In this document: in pieces, positions 34,913-43,676 of the stretch | Layout of the letters: every line of letters begins with the position of its first letter | How positions within the stretch are numbered: position 1 is the first letter of the stretch | Assembly (NCBI RefSeq): GCF_900155475.1 | Contig: NZ_FXAM01000001.1 | Location: 3,110,881-3,174,880, forward strand | From: Methylomagnum ishizawai | GTDB lineage: Bacteria; Pseudomonadota; Gammaproteobacteria; Methylococcales; Methylococcaceae | Direction of reading: 5' to 3' | DNA length: 64,000 bases | Made by a program: the position numbers and the translations under genes | Notes under the pieces: generated by a model | Told to the model about the DNA's origin: nothing | The model's input: the letters and a program-made list of their open reading frames with translations, nothing else | Database searches by the model: none

Positions 34913-36271
34913 ATGAAATCGCTGCTAAGCCGGTTCAAATGGCCGTTCCGAACCCAGGCGACAACCCCACCGGAACCCCTGCCCGAACCCAGGTTCGAGT
35001 CCGCCCCGGCGCCGACACCACCGGCCCGCCGGGCGGCCGCCATCGAATTACAGACCTTGCAGCAACTGTTTCCGTTGCGCACCTTGGACGAAGACACCCT
35101 CAAAGCCTTCGTGCTGGACCGCGAGGCCGATATTTATCCCGAGGGTTCCATCCTGTTCCGCCAAGGCGAACCGGCGCATTCGGTGCATTACCTGCTGCAA
35201 GGCCGCGTGGCCTTGGAAACCGCCGAGGGCACCGGCTATGAAATCCAGGCGGGATCGGCCCAGGCGCGGTTCCCGCTGTACGCGGGTCGGCAGTACAACG
35301 CCACCGCCCAGGCCAAGACCGAAATCCAGGTGCTGCGGATCAGCGCCCAAATCATGGCCCAGTGCGAACCCGGCGCGACAACCCTGGGCACCGACACCGA
35401 CCCGCTCGACCTCGAACTGCCGGACGCCGTGCGCGACAACCCGGTTTTCCAAGCCTTCCATGAACACTATCTCGGCGGCGGCCTGGCATTGCCGACCCTG
35501 CCCACGGTGGCGGCCAAGCTCGGGCAGGCCATCGAGCGCGATTGCCATCTGCGGGAGTTGGCGGGGCATGTCCAACTCGATCCGGTCATCGGCTCGCGTT
35601 TGGTGAGCGTCGCCAACAGCCCTTTGTACCATGCCGGGGAGCCGGTCAATTCCTGCCACGACGCCATCGCCGTCTTGGGGATGGCCGCCACCCGCAACCT
35701 GGTCCTCGGCCTGTGCCTAAAACGGGTGTTCGAGTCCAAGGAACCCAGGGTCAACGCCCTGTTGCACACACAATGGAAGCAGAGCCTCCAGCTTTCGGCG
35801 CTGTGCTATGTGTTGGCCGGGGAGAACGGCGGCATCGACCGGGAGGAGGCTTTGCTGGCTGGTTTGATCGCCGATATCGGCGCCCTGCCCTTCCTGTCTT
35901 TCCTGGCGCGGACTTCGGGACCGGCTTGGTCGGAGGCGGATGTCCAAGCCATCTTGCCCCTGGTGCGCGGTCCCCTGGGTGCCCATCTGCTGGGCCGCTG
36001 GCATTTCCCGGCGGAATTGGCGCGTATCCCGTGCTTGGCGGAAAACTGGTACCACGATGGCGGTCCCCGGCTGGACCTTGCCGATATCGTGATCCTGTCC
36101 AAGCTGCACGCCTATATCGGCACGCCGCGCCGGGCCGAACTGCCCGCCATCAACGCCATCCCGGCCTTCTCCAAGCTCAAGGAAGGCAAGTTGTCGCCGG
36201 AGCTATCGCTGGACATCCTGGCCAAGGCCAAGCATAAGATCGGCCAGGCGCTCAAGGTGTTCTCGGGCTAA
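34913..36271 (+). CDS. Cyclic-nucleotide-binding / HDOD domain protein
   Basis: A 452-residue soluble regulator starting at ATG 34913 with GAGGAAA upstream. After a short basic, proline-rich N-terminus, a cNMP-binding (CNB) domain occupies about residues 45-160, with YPEGSILFRQGEPAHSVHYL as its signature. It is followed by an HDOD domain (about 190-400; LPTLPTVAAKLGQ, SVANSPLYHAGEPVNS). HDOD domains are HD-superfamily folds lacking the hydrolase metal site, used in signalling. The stop codon shares four bases with the convergent acyl-CoA ligase stop. Ligand (cAMP, c-di-GMP or none) is not readable from sequence. Confidence 0.88.
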   Translation: MKSLLSRFKWPFRTQATTPPEPLPEPRFESAPAPTPPARRAAAIELQTLQQLFPLRTLDEDTLKAFVLDREADIYPEGSILFRQGEPAHSVHYLLQGRVALETAEGTGYEIQAGSAQARFPLYAGRQYNATAQAKTEIQVLRISAQIMAQCEPGATTLGTDTDPLDLELPDAVRDNPVFQAFHEHYLGGGLALPTLPTVAAKLGQAIERDCHLRELAGHVQLDPVIGSRLVSVANSPLYHAGEPVNSCHDAIAVLGMAATRNLVLGLCLKRVFESKEPRVNALLHTQWKQSLQLSALCYVLAGENGGIDREEALLAGLIADIGALPFLSFLARTSGPAWSEADVQAILPLVRGPLGAHLLGRWHFPAELARIPCLAENWYHDGGPRLDLADIVILSKLHAYIGTPRRAELPAINAIPAFSKLKEGKLSPELSLDILAKAKHKIGQALKVFSG

Positions 36272-37809
36272 TCCAAATCCTTCACGCCGCGCTCGATCTC
36301 GCCATGCTTGCGTAATTGGCGCTTGAGGATTTTGCCGGCGGCGTTGCGCGGCAAGGCCTCGACCAACTCGAAGCGCTTGGGCACCTGATGCCGCCCCAGA
36401 TGTTCGCGGCAGAACGCCCGCAAACCGGCCTGGGTCTCGCCGTCGGCCCCGTCCACCGCGACATAGGCCACCGGCACCTCGCCGTGCAACTCGTTGAGTT
36501 CGCCCACCACCGCCGCCTCGCGCAGGCCCGGATAGCGGTGCAGCACTTCCTCGATCATGCGCGGATAAACGTTCATGCCGTTGACGATGATGAGGTCTTT
36601 CTTGCGGTCCACGATGCTGAAATAACCGTCCTCGTCGCAGGTGCCGAGATCGCCGGTCAGGAGCCAGCCATCCCGCATCACTTCGCGGGTTTCCTCGGGC
36701 CGGTTCCAATAGCCCTTCATGACATTGGCGCCGCGCACGGCGATTTCGCCCACCAGGCCCCGCGGCAACTCGTTGCCCGCGTCGTCCACGATCCGCATCT
36801 CCACCCCCGGTATCGGCAGGCCCACCGTGCCGGGCTTGACCAAGCCACCGATGGGATTGACGCAGGTGACGGGCGAGCATTCGGTCGGGCCGTCGCCCTC
36901 GTAGATAGCCACGCCGAACTTGGACTCGAAACGGCGCAACACCTCCACCGGCAAAGCCGCCCCGCCCGAGACGCAAAACCGCAATGTGCGGAAGCACGGC
37001 ACCCGCTCGTCCTTCAGCCGCAACAGCACGCTGTACATGCTGGGCACGCCCAGGAACACCGTGACGGCCTGGGCCGCGATGGCCTCGGCCACGGCCTCCG
37101 GCTCGAACCGCGGCAGCGGCACGAAGGCGCAGCCATTGGTCAGCGGCGTCAACATCCCCACGGTGGCGGCGAAGGCATGGAACATCGGCAGCACCACCAA
37201 CACCCGGTCCTCGCCCGGACGCCAATGCATGGCCTCGCGCACGCTCTGGGTATTGGCGTACAGGTTGCGGTGGGTGAGCATCGCGCCCTTGGGAAAGCCG
37301 GTGGTGCCTGAGGTATAGAGGATAGCGGCGACCGCTTCCGCCGGGTCGAGTCCAGGTTCGGGCACCGGCCCGGCCCCGGCCAGGAGATCGTCCCAAGCCA
37401 CGGCGTCCACCGCCGCGCCGCCGATCAGCACGCTGAATTCCGGCTTAGGCCCGGCCTCCAGCGCCCGTTCCACGGTCGGGGCCAGGACGGCGTGGTAGAC
37501 CAGCGCCTTGACCCCGGCATCGCCCAGGATATAGGCGATTTCCTCGACATTGACGAGCAGGTTGATCGGCACCACCGTGGCCCCGGCCTTGACGATACCG
37601 GCGTAGGCCAGGGCGAATTCCGGCGAGTTGGGACAATACAAGGCCACTCGCTCCCCCGGCGCGATCCCCCGCGCCGCCAACCCCGCCGCGACCCGGTCGG
37701 ACAGTTCGCCGAAGCGCCGATGGTCCAGCACGGTGGACCCGGCGATGATGGCGGGACGGTCGGGATAGCGGTGGGCGCTTTCGCGCAGGGCGTGGATCAG
37801 GGTGGACAT
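36268..37809 (-). CDS. Acyl-CoA ligase (AMP-forming, class I adenylate-forming family)
   Basis: A 513-residue AMP-binding enzyme that activates a carboxylic acid, most likely a fatty acid, as its CoA thioester. ATG at 37807-37809 is preferred. The P-loop-like A3 motif is YTSGTTGFPKG (about 172-182), followed by the YEGDGPTECSP motif and TGDLGTCDEDGYFSIVDRKKD. The catalytic C-terminal lysine motif PRNAAGKILKRQL is present. Chain-length specificity cannot be inferred. It is followed by no downstream partner in the same orientation. Confidence 0.88.
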   Translation of the reverse strand: MSTLIHALRESAHRYPDRPAIIAGSTVLDHRRFGELSDRVAAGLAARGIAPGERVALYCPNSPEFALAYAGIVKAGATVVPINLLVNVEEIAYILGDAGVKALVYHAVLAPTVERALEAGPKPEFSVLIGGAAVDAVAWDDLLAGAGPVPEPGLDPAEAVAAILYTSGTTGFPKGAMLTHRNLYANTQSVREAMHWRPGEDRVLVVLPMFHAFAATVGMLTPLTNGCAFVPLPRFEPEAVAEAIAAQAVTVFLGVPSMYSVLLRLKDERVPCFRTLRFCVSGGAALPVEVLRRFESKFGVAIYEGDGPTECSPVTCVNPIGGLVKPGTVGLPIPGVEMRIVDDAGNELPRGLVGEIAVRGANVMKGYWNRPEETREVMRDGWLLTGDLGTCDEDGYFSIVDRKKDLIIVNGMNVYPRMIEEVLHRYPGLREAAVVGELNELHGEVPVAYVAVDGADGETQAGLRAFCREHLGRHQVPKRFELVEALPRNAAGKILKRQLRKHGEIERGVKDLD

Positions 37810-37864
37810 AGCAGGCTCCGGGAAGGGGGATTGGCAACGCGCCGCCGGAATGGCGGGCAAAAAT

Positions 37865-37896
37865 AATCCCGCCGGGCAGCGCCACGGCGGGATTAT
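37865..37896 (-). terminator. Rho-independent terminator of glycine-zipper lipoprotein gene
   Basis: A perfect 11-bp stem (TAATCCCGCCG / CGGCGGGATTA) with a ten-base loop is followed on the minus strand by TTTTTG. It ends 14 bases after the stop of the lipoprotein gene. It belongs to the GGCGGGAT hairpin set. Confidence 0.88.
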
Positions 37897-37910
37897 ACGG
37901 AGGCCGGGGA

Positions 37911-38306
37911 TCAGTTGACGACGTTGTGGCCGCGGTTGCGCATACAGTTGATGAAGGCGCGTTTGTAGGCTTCATCGCCGGACACGCCCTGCTGGGCACC
38001 GCCGCCGATACCACCCGCCGCCGCGCCGATGGCCGCGCCCGCGCCAGGATTGCCGGCCACGGCCCCAATCGCCGCGCCCGCCGCCGCGCCCAACAAGCCA
38101 CCCGCGACCACGCCTTTGGCGGCTTCCGTGCCGGTGCTGCCCGCCTGCTTGGCGAGCATCTTACATTCCTCGGTATCCTGAGGGATCGCCTGCGGGTTGC
38201 GGTCGTTATAGCTGTCCACCGTGGGCTGCCAACCGCTATAAGTGGCACAGCCACTGACGACGACCAGTAGGGGGATCACGATCATGCAGACTTTCTTGCT
38301 CATCAT
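37911..38306 (-). CDS. Glycine-zipper lipoprotein
   Basis: A 131-residue envelope lipoprotein. ATG at 38304-38306 is chosen because the signal peptide and lipobox follow (VCMIVIPLLVVVSGC, Cys about residue 17). The mature part carries a glycine-zipper of repeated GAAAGAAIGA-type heptads (about 75-105), as in outer-membrane lipoproteins of the SlyB/glycine-zipper class. It ends with two cysteine-bearing helical stretches (INCMRNRGH). Probably outer-membrane-associated. The terminator lies immediately downstream; no operon partner. Confidence 0.85.
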   Translation of the reverse strand: MMSKKVCMIVIPLLVVVSGCATYSGWQPTVDSYNDRNPQAIPQDTEECKMLAKQAGSTGTEAAKGVVAGGLLGAAAGAAIGAVAGNPGAGAAIGAAAGGIGGGAQQGVSGDEAYKRAFINCMRNRGHNVVN

Positions 38307-38449
38307 AAAAACTGCCTTTCTCAATCGATAAAACAAAGCCACTCGCTTCGACGATCCATTATAGAAGCCTTCGTGCGAGCGCTCTAACCGCTATGGACGA
38401 TAGTCCAGCTCATGGATTCCGCGCCCGTATCCGGTCGAGGCCGGGAAGT

Positions 38450-39667
38450 TTAGCCGACGATGGCCTCGCCACGGGCCAGCTTGGGCAAGCGTCCGCCCAG
38501 GCCCATGGCGTAGCGCATCGCTATCTGCTTGGCCGGCTTGAAACGTTCGGCCAAGCCCAACCCCAGGTTCCGCGCCAGCCGCAAAGGCGGGTTGGCGTTG
38601 CCGAACACCCGGTAGAACATATCCATGGTGGTCATCATCAGGAGATTATTGCTGCGGCGCATCTCCTCGTAGCCGTTCAAGACCTGGGCCGAGCCGAGAT
38701 CGCGGCCTAGCCGGTGAGCGTCCATCAAGGTCTGCGCCAGGGCGGCGGCGTCCAATAGGCCGATATTGACGCCCTGCCCCGCCAGCGGGTGGATCATATG
38801 GGCGGCATCGCCGATCAAGGCCACGCCCGCCTTGGTATAGCTGAGCGCGTGCTGGCGTTTGAGCGGGAAACTGCCCCTGGCGCTGATGGATTCGATATCG
38901 CCCAGGCAATCGGGGAAGGTCTGGCGCAATTCGCGCATCAAATCGGCATCGGACAGGGTTTTCAGCCGCTTGACCCGCTCCGGGGTCTCGTACCACACCA
39001 GGGAAGCATGGGGTCCGTCCAGCGGCAGGAAGGCTTGCGGTCCCGCCGGGACGAAGCGCTGCCAAGTGATATCCTGCTGGCCGTAGGCGGTATCCACCGT
39101 CAGCACCAGCGCATGTTGCTCATAATCCCAGCCGCTGACGCCCATCCCCGCCGCCTGCCGCACCCGCGAATAGCCACCATCGGCGGCGATCAGCAAGCGG
39201 CCCTTGAGTATCCGGCCATCCTCCAGTTCCACGGTCGAGCCCTGGGGCGCGTAATCGATCTTGCGGGTCTTGACCGGGCACAGCAGTTCGACATTGGCGA
39301 AAGCCTTGAGGCGGTCCAGCACCGCCCATTGGATCACTCGGTTCTCGACGATATAGCCCAGCACCGGCTCGTTGATATCCTCGCTGCGGAATTCCACATC
39401 GCCCGCGCCTTCCCAGACCCGCATCCTGCGGAACGGGCAGAACCGCCGCCCGGTCACGCCCGGCCAGGCACCAACGGTCTTGAGGATGCTGGCCGAGGCC
39501 ACGCTGACCGCCGACACCCGGAGATCGTGGGGCTGTTCCGGGGAGAATTCCCGCGGCGGCGAATCTTCCAGCACGGCCACCCGCAAACGGCTTCCGCCCA
39601 GGGCGCAGCCCAAGGTCGCCCCGACCATGCCGCCGCCGACTATCAACACATCGTATTCGTCTTTCAT
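38450..39667 (-). CDS. UbiH/UbiF/VisC-family FAD-dependent hydroxylase
   Basis: A flavoprotein monooxygenase that probably hydroxylates a polyprenylphenol in ubiquinone synthesis. ATG at 39665-39667 gives 405 residues. The FAD-binding GVLIVGGGMVGAT-like N-terminus (about 5-18), the mid-protein ADGGYSRVR motif and GDAAHMIHPLAGQGVNIGLLD (about 280-300) are the family hallmarks. UbiF is the closest guess, but the paralogues UbiF, UbiH and UbiI cannot be told apart with confidence from sequence alone. No other ubi gene is nearby. Confidence 0.88.
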   Translation of the reverse strand: MKDEYDVLIVGGGMVGATLGCALGGSRLRVAVLEDSPPREFSPEQPHDLRVSAVSVASASILKTVGAWPGVTGRRFCPFRRMRVWEGAGDVEFRSEDINEPVLGYIVENRVIQWAVLDRLKAFANVELLCPVKTRKIDYAPQGSTVELEDGRILKGRLLIAADGGYSRVRQAAGMGVSGWDYEQHALVLTVDTAYGQQDITWQRFVPAGPQAFLPLDGPHASLVWYETPERVKRLKTLSDADLMRELRQTFPDCLGDIESISARGSFPLKRQHALSYTKAGVALIGDAAHMIHPLAGQGVNIGLLDAAALAQTLMDAHRLGRDLGSAQVLNGYEEMRRSNNLLMMTTMDMFYRVFGNANPPLRLARNLGLGLAERFKPAKQIAMRYAMGLGGRLPKLARGEAIVG

Positions 39668-39805
39668 CGCTTTCTTGCCTCCCGCGCTGGAACGGCGGAT
39701 TGTGGATTTTATTACAAGCCGGACAGCATACCGCAAAAACCGCCCAGGCCGGGCGGGCCGTGGATGGGCCGCGCCCCCGCCCATTCACGGCTGCAAAGGT
39801 CCGTC

Positions 39806-40279
39806 CTACTTGGGCGCTCCCGGTCGGCCCGCCCCGCCCCGCCGCCCCCGCGGGGCGCGTTCCCCCATCGGCGTCAGATCGTCGAACGCCTTGCGCTGCT
39901 CGGGGCTCAAAGTGGCGTAGAAGGTCCGGGTCGCCGCCAGCACATCCTCCAGCATCGTCTGCCGCGCCTTGTTGAGATCGATCAATTTTTGCAAGCGGTC
40001 GGGGGCCGAAAGCTTCTGCATCGCCTCGATATCGGGATGGATTTTCTGCGCCCGCGCCCGTTCGATCTTGTCGGAGAAGGTTTTCCAATCCGCCTCCTGG
40101 GCCGGGGTGAGCTTGAGCTCGGTGTGTATCTGGGCCAGCCGCTCGTTGACGTACTGTTCGCGGTGGACGGCCCAGGGTCCGCCGTCCATGCCGTCCGGGC
40201 CTTGGGCCGATACGGCCCCGGCCAGTCCCAGGTTGAGCAAGATCGCGCCGATCAGCCATGCTTCGCGATAAATAGTCAT
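39806..40279 (-). CDS. Spy/CpxP-like periplasmic protein
   Basis: A 157-residue exported protein starting at ATG 40277-40279 (AGGAACC upstream). A signal peptide occupies about 1-30 (ending VSAQG). The mature protein is helical and contains the LTPAQEADWKTFSDK motif of the LTxxQ (Spy/CpxP) family, which includes envelope-stress chaperones and sensors. The C-terminus is Gly/Arg/Pro-rich. It is divergent from an OmpR-type regulator across 171 bases, the same arrangement as cpxP/cpxRA, so it is probably regulated by, or an accessory of, that system. Confidence 0.8.
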   Translation of the reverse strand: MTIYREAWLIGAILLNLGLAGAVSAQGPDGMDGGPWAVHREQYVNERLAQIHTELKLTPAQEADWKTFSDKIERARAQKIHPDIEAMQKLSAPDRLQKLIDLNKARQTMLEDVLAATRTFYATLSPEQRKAFDDLTPMGERAPRGRRGGAGRPGAPK

Positions 40280-40314
40280 CGTAGGTTCCTCTTGCGATGA
40301 GAATTGGATAGACG

Positions 40315-40332
40315 GCGGGATTCGCATCCCGC
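40315..40332. repeat. GCGGGAT/ATCCCGC hairpin
   Basis: A perfect 7-bp inverted repeat with a four-base loop (GCGGGAT TCGC ATCCCGC) in the divergent region between the Spy-like gene and the OmpR-type regulator. It lies 39 bases to the left of the operator dyad. Confidence 0.6.
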
Positions 40333-40370
40333 TGGAGACGCCCTCCGGCCAGGGGCTCAGCCCAGGCTTG

Positions 40371-40413
40371 GTATCCTTGTGTATGCCTGTGCCACCAAGA
40401 TACACGGAGATAC
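40371..40413. promoter_or_regulatory. Candidate operator: inverted pairs of tandem GATAC half-sites
   Basis: Two GATACA-like half-sites are spaced exactly 10 bases apart (starting 40399 and 40409). A mirror-image pair on the opposite strand is also spaced 10 bases (GTATC 40371-40375, GTGTAT 40379-40384). The whole is a dyad GTATC-N3-GTGTAT-N15-ATACAC-N3-GATAC, 37 bases upstream of the regulator start. Ten-base spacing of direct half-sites is typical of OmpR-family binding. It probably controls the regulator and the divergent Spy-like gene. Confidence 0.65.
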
Positions 40414-40450
40414 AAAAGCCGATGACGCCCCTAGTCCGACACGGTAAAAC

Positions 40451-41173
40451 ATGCCCATGGACAACGCTCATATCTTAGTCGTCGACGACGACCGCGAAAT
40501 CCGCCTCCTGGTCGGCGATTACCTCAAAAAAAACGGCTACCGTATCACCCTGGCCGCCGATGGCCGCCAGATGCGGGAAATCCTGGCCACCAGCGGCATC
40601 GACCTGGTGATCCTCGACCTCATGCTGCCGGGCGAGGACGGGCTGGTTTTATGCCGCGACCTGCGTGCCCGCTCCGACCTGCCGGTGCTGATGCTCACCG
40701 CCCGCGGCGACCCCATCGACCGGGTGCTGGGCCTGGAAATGGGCGCGGACGATTATCTCGCCAAGCCCTTCGAACCCCGCGAACTGCTGGCCCGGCTCCG
40801 CAACATCCTGCGCCGACTCCACGCGCTGCCGAGCCGGGGCGTCGCCCACCAAGCGGGCCGCTGGCGCTTCGCGGGCTGGCGGCTGGACGGGCGCACCCGC
40901 CAGCTCACCTCGCCCCAGGGCGTGGTGGTGGCGCTGTCGGGCGCGGAGTACCGCCTGTTGCAAGTGTTCCTGGCCCATCCCAACCGGGTGCTGAGCCGCG
41001 ACCAACTCATGGACCTCGCCCGCGGCAAGGAAGCCGACCCCTTCGACCGTTCCATCGACCTCCGGGTCAGCCGCCTGCGCCAAAAACTCGGCGACAACGC
41101 CCGCGCCCCCGACCTCATCAAGACCCAGCGCAACGAAGGCTATGTGCTGGCGGCAGCGGTGGAGGCGGAATGA
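40451..41173 (+). CDS. OmpR-family response regulator
   Basis: A 240-residue regulator. The receiver domain (about 7-122) has VVDDDREI, phospho-acceptor D56 (LDLMLPGEDG), the conserved TAR motif and the switch lysine in AKPFEP. A winged-helix DNA-binding domain (about 135-235) has the OmpR-type signature FDRSIDLRVSRLRQKLGD and RNEGYVL. The stop overlaps the kinase start (ATGATGA). The downstream kinase is its cognate partner. Which stress it answers is unknown, but the divergent Spy-like gene suggests the envelope. Confidence 0.93.
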   Translation: MPMDNAHILVVDDDREIRLLVGDYLKKNGYRITLAADGRQMREILATSGIDLVILDLMLPGEDGLVLCRDLRARSDLPVLMLTARGDPIDRVLGLEMGADDYLAKPFEPRELLARLRNILRRLHALPSRGVAHQAGRWRFAGWRLDGRTRQLTSPQGVVVALSGAEYRLLQVFLAHPNRVLSRDQLMDLARGKEADPFDRSIDLRVSRLRQKLGDNARAPDLIKTQRNEGYVLAAAVEAE

Positions 41174-42528
41174 TGCCGGGGTTCCCGCCGCGCTCCCTGG
41201 CGGTCCGGCTGTTCCTGCTGTTGCTGGGCGGGGTGTTGGCGGCGGTATCGACCACTACCGCGCTGGCGATCCACGAGCGCGAGCGTATCGTGCAAAGCTT
41301 CCGCGACCAGGCCACGGCGGACCGGGTCGCCGATTTCCTGCATTTGCTGGTCGCGCTGCCGCCGGGGGAACGCTTCGCCACGGTGCGGGCCTTGCCCTCG
41401 GGGCTGTGGCGCATCGACCCCGGCGACCGGCCCCATGCCGAACCGCAACCGTTTTCGCCCGCCTTCACCCTGGCGCTGGAAGAAGCCGTGGGCACCGGCA
41501 TCCAAATCGAGGACGCCTGGCGCGTCATCCGCCAGGATTGCGAGGACGACGGTGGCCCTTGCCTGCCCAAACGGGTGATCGGTGCCTGGGTACGCTTTCC
41601 CGACGGCCAGCGGGTCCATGTCGAAGGCATCCGCGATTATTCCCCACCCTATCTGCCGCAAGGTGCCCAGTTCGCCATCAATCTCTCGTTGCTGGCGGGT
41701 TTCCTGGCGGTGATGGCGTGGTTCGCGGGGCGCTTGGTGCTGGAACCCCTGCTCAGCCTGTCCCAAGCCGCCGAAGCCTTTGGCCGCGACCCCGACCACC
41801 CACCGATGGACGAATCCGGCCCCAGCGAGGTGCGCCAAGCCGCCCACACCTTCAACCAGATGCGCGAACGCCTCCGCGCCCACATCCAGGAGCGCACCCA
41901 CATCCTGGCCGCCATCACCCACGACCTGAAAACCCCCCTCACCCGGATGCGCCTACGGTTGGAGCAATGCGAGGACGAACCCTTGCGGACGCGGTTGGTG
42001 GAGGATGTCGAGGCCATGCGGACCCTGGTCGCCGAAGGACTGGAATTGGCCCGCAGCCTGGATACCGGGCAAGCGCCCCAAGCGGTCGATCTCGCCGCCC
42101 TGCTGGGCAGCCTGTGCGAAGATGCCCAGGACGCGGGCGACGACACCCGCTACCTCGGACCGGAAACCGCCCTGGTCGCGGGCCGGCCCGAAGCCCTGCG
42201 CCGGGTGTTCCTCAACTTGATCGACAACGCCTTGAAATATGGCGGCGTGGCCAGCGTGGGCCTGGAACGGGCGGGCGCGGACTGGCTGGTGCGGATCAAG
42301 GACGCCGGGAGCGGCATCCCGGAACGCCATCTGGCCGAGGTCATGCAGCCGTTCTTCCGGCTGGAAACCTCGCGCTCGCGCGAAACTGGCGGCACCGGGC
42401 TGGGCCTGTCCATCGCCGCCAACCTGCTCGCGGCCCAGAGCGGGATTTTGACCTTGCACAACCGCCCCGAGGGCGGCTTGGAGGCGCGGGTGCGCCTGCC
42501 CGCGCTCAAGGGCAACGGCAAGCCATGA
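41170..42528 (+). CDS. Sensor histidine kinase (EnvZ-like architecture)
   Basis: A 452-residue inner-membrane kinase starting at ATG 41170 inside the regulator stop. It has two membrane helices (about 14-33 and 167-187) flanking a periplasmic loop of about 130 residues, a HAMP domain (about 188-240), a HisKA motif with H251 (ITHDLKTPLTRMRL), and a HATPase domain ([18 protein letters not shown]). The periplasmic loop has two cysteines (QDCEDDGGPC), a possible disulfide or metal site. Forms one operon with the upstream regulator. Confidence 0.92.
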   Translation: MMPGFPPRSLAVRLFLLLLGGVLAAVSTTTALAIHERERIVQSFRDQATADRVADFLHLLVALPPGERFATVRALPSGLWRIDPGDRPHAEPQPFSPAFTLALEEAVGTGIQIEDAWRVIRQDCEDDGGPCLPKRVIGAWVRFPDGQRVHVEGIRDYSPPYLPQGAQFAINLSLLAGFLAVMAWFAGRLVLEPLLSLSQAAEAFGRDPDHPPMDESGPSEVRQAAHTFNQMRERLRAHIQERTHILAAITHDLKTPLTRMRLRLEQCEDEPLRTRLVEDVEAMRTLVAEGLELARSLDTGQAPQAVDLAALLGSLCEDAQDAGDDTRYLGPETALVAGRPEALRRVFLNLIDNALKYGGVASVGLERAGADWLVRIKDAGSGIPERHLAEVMQPFFRLETSRSRETGGTGLGLSIAANLLAAQSGILTLHNRPEGGLEARVRLPALKGNGKP

Positions 42529-42635
42529 AGACCGCCGCGGTTAGCCCGCCACGCCGGTCCGGGCGGATTTCACGGAGAACCTATGGCATTCGGACGCCGT
42601 ATCGCCCAAACTTCCCCTATTTAAGAGGGAAACCG

Positions 42636-43076
42636 ATGATGCGCTTCGCACGCTTGGGAGGGATGGCGGGACTGGCCTGGCTACTGGCGGCCTGCGCCCA
42701 GTTCAGGGATTCGGACACGCGCCTGACCGAAAACCACCTGTTCACCGCCGGCTTCAAGATCATGGAAGCCAACACCCCGGAACGGCAAGGCATGTTAAAC
42801 GGGCTGGCTCCTGAAACCCTCACCCGCGTGCCGCGGCCCGAGGCAGTCTATTACATCTACGCCGACCCGGATATCTGTAGCTGCCTGTACGTGGGGCGGG
42901 AAACCGAGTTCGACAAACTGCAAGCCCTGTTGCGGGAACGGCAGGATTCCGACCGGCGGATGGTCGCCAGGGAACTGGAACAAGACCAACGCCTGGGCTG
43001 GGGACCGGGCGGACCCTGGGGCAATTGGGGCGCGGGCGGCAACAACGCCGGCAGGCCGGATTGGGACCCCCACTGA
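42636..43076 (+). CDS. Hypothetical lipoprotein
   Basis: A 146-residue protein starting at ATG 42636 (AGAGGG upstream) with a signal peptide and lipobox (GLAWLLAAC, Cys about residue 20). A conserved-looking mid-region with DSDTRLTENHLFTAGFKIM and a cysteine pair DPDICSCLYVG follow, then a tryptophan/glycine-rich C-terminus. I do not recognise the family. It follows the kinase gene by 107 bases and may belong to the same regulon. Confidence 0.7.
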   Translation: MMRFARLGGMAGLAWLLAACAQFRDSDTRLTENHLFTAGFKIMEANTPERQGMLNGLAPETLTRVPRPEAVYYIYADPDICSCLYVGRETEFDKLQALLRERQDSDRRMVARELEQDQRLGWGPGGPWGNWGAGGNNAGRPDWDPH

Positions 43077-43107
43077 GTGGCGGGACACCCCACCTTATTT
43101 CGTTTGC

Positions 43108-43127
43108 GCGGGACCGGCGCGTCCCGC
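43108..43127. repeat. GCGGGAC/GTCCCGC hairpin
   Basis: A perfect 7-bp inverted repeat with a six-base loop between the lipoprotein and NUDIX genes. There is no clear T-run, so its role as a terminator is uncertain. The GCGTCCCGCCC end recurs at 13461-13470. Confidence 0.5.
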
Positions 43128-43142
43128 CCGTTTGGAGTTACG

Positions 43143-43595
43143 ATGCGCAATGAATTGATCGGCGATGGCAGCAAAAGCTATATCCTCTCCGCCGGGGTGA
43201 TTATCGTGCGGGGCTTGCAAAGCCCGCATTACCTATTGCTGCGGGCTTTCCAATATTGGGATTTCCCCAAGGGCGTGGTGGAACCGGGCGAAGACCCGTT
43301 CATGGGCGCCCAACGCGAGGTGGAGGAGGAAACCGGGCTGACCGGCTTGCTGTTCCATTGGGGCAAGACCTTCCAGGAAACCCGTCCCTACGGCATCGGC
43401 AAGATCGCCCGCTATTACCTGGCCGAATCCCCCGAGGGCGAGGTGTTCCTGCCGGTGAACCCGGCGCTGGGACGGGCCGAACACGAGGAGTTCCGCTGGG
43501 TGGATTTCAAGGCGGCGCGGAGCCTGGTCGGCCCCCGGTTGAAGCCGATCCTGAACTGGGCCGATTGGCTGGTGACCCATGGCCGGAATGGTTGA
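43143..43595 (+). CDS. NUDIX hydrolase (Ap4A hydrolase-like)
   Basis: A 150-residue NUDIX enzyme that probably cleaves a nucleoside diphosphate-linked substrate such as diadenosine tetraphosphate. The start ATG 43143 has GGAG upstream. The full NUDIX box is present (GVVEPGEDPFMGAQREVEEE), with the metal-binding REVEEE residues intact. The order FPKGVVEPGEDP resembles asymmetrical Ap4A hydrolases; the substrate is not provable from sequence. It is distinct from the second NUDIX gene (rppH) 1.2 kb away. Confidence 0.85.
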   Translation: MRNELIGDGSKSYILSAGVIIVRGLQSPHYLLLRAFQYWDFPKGVVEPGEDPFMGAQREVEEETGLTGLLFHWGKTFQETRPYGIGKIARYYLAESPEGEVFLPVNPALGRAEHEEFRWVDFKAARSLVGPRLKPILNWADWLVTHGRNG

Positions 43596-43676
43596 GGCCC
43601 GAGCGGCGGCAACCCCGGTGGAACCGGCCCCGATTTGCTAAAATCGCCGCCCTCGTTCCACCGACCGGACCCCGCG

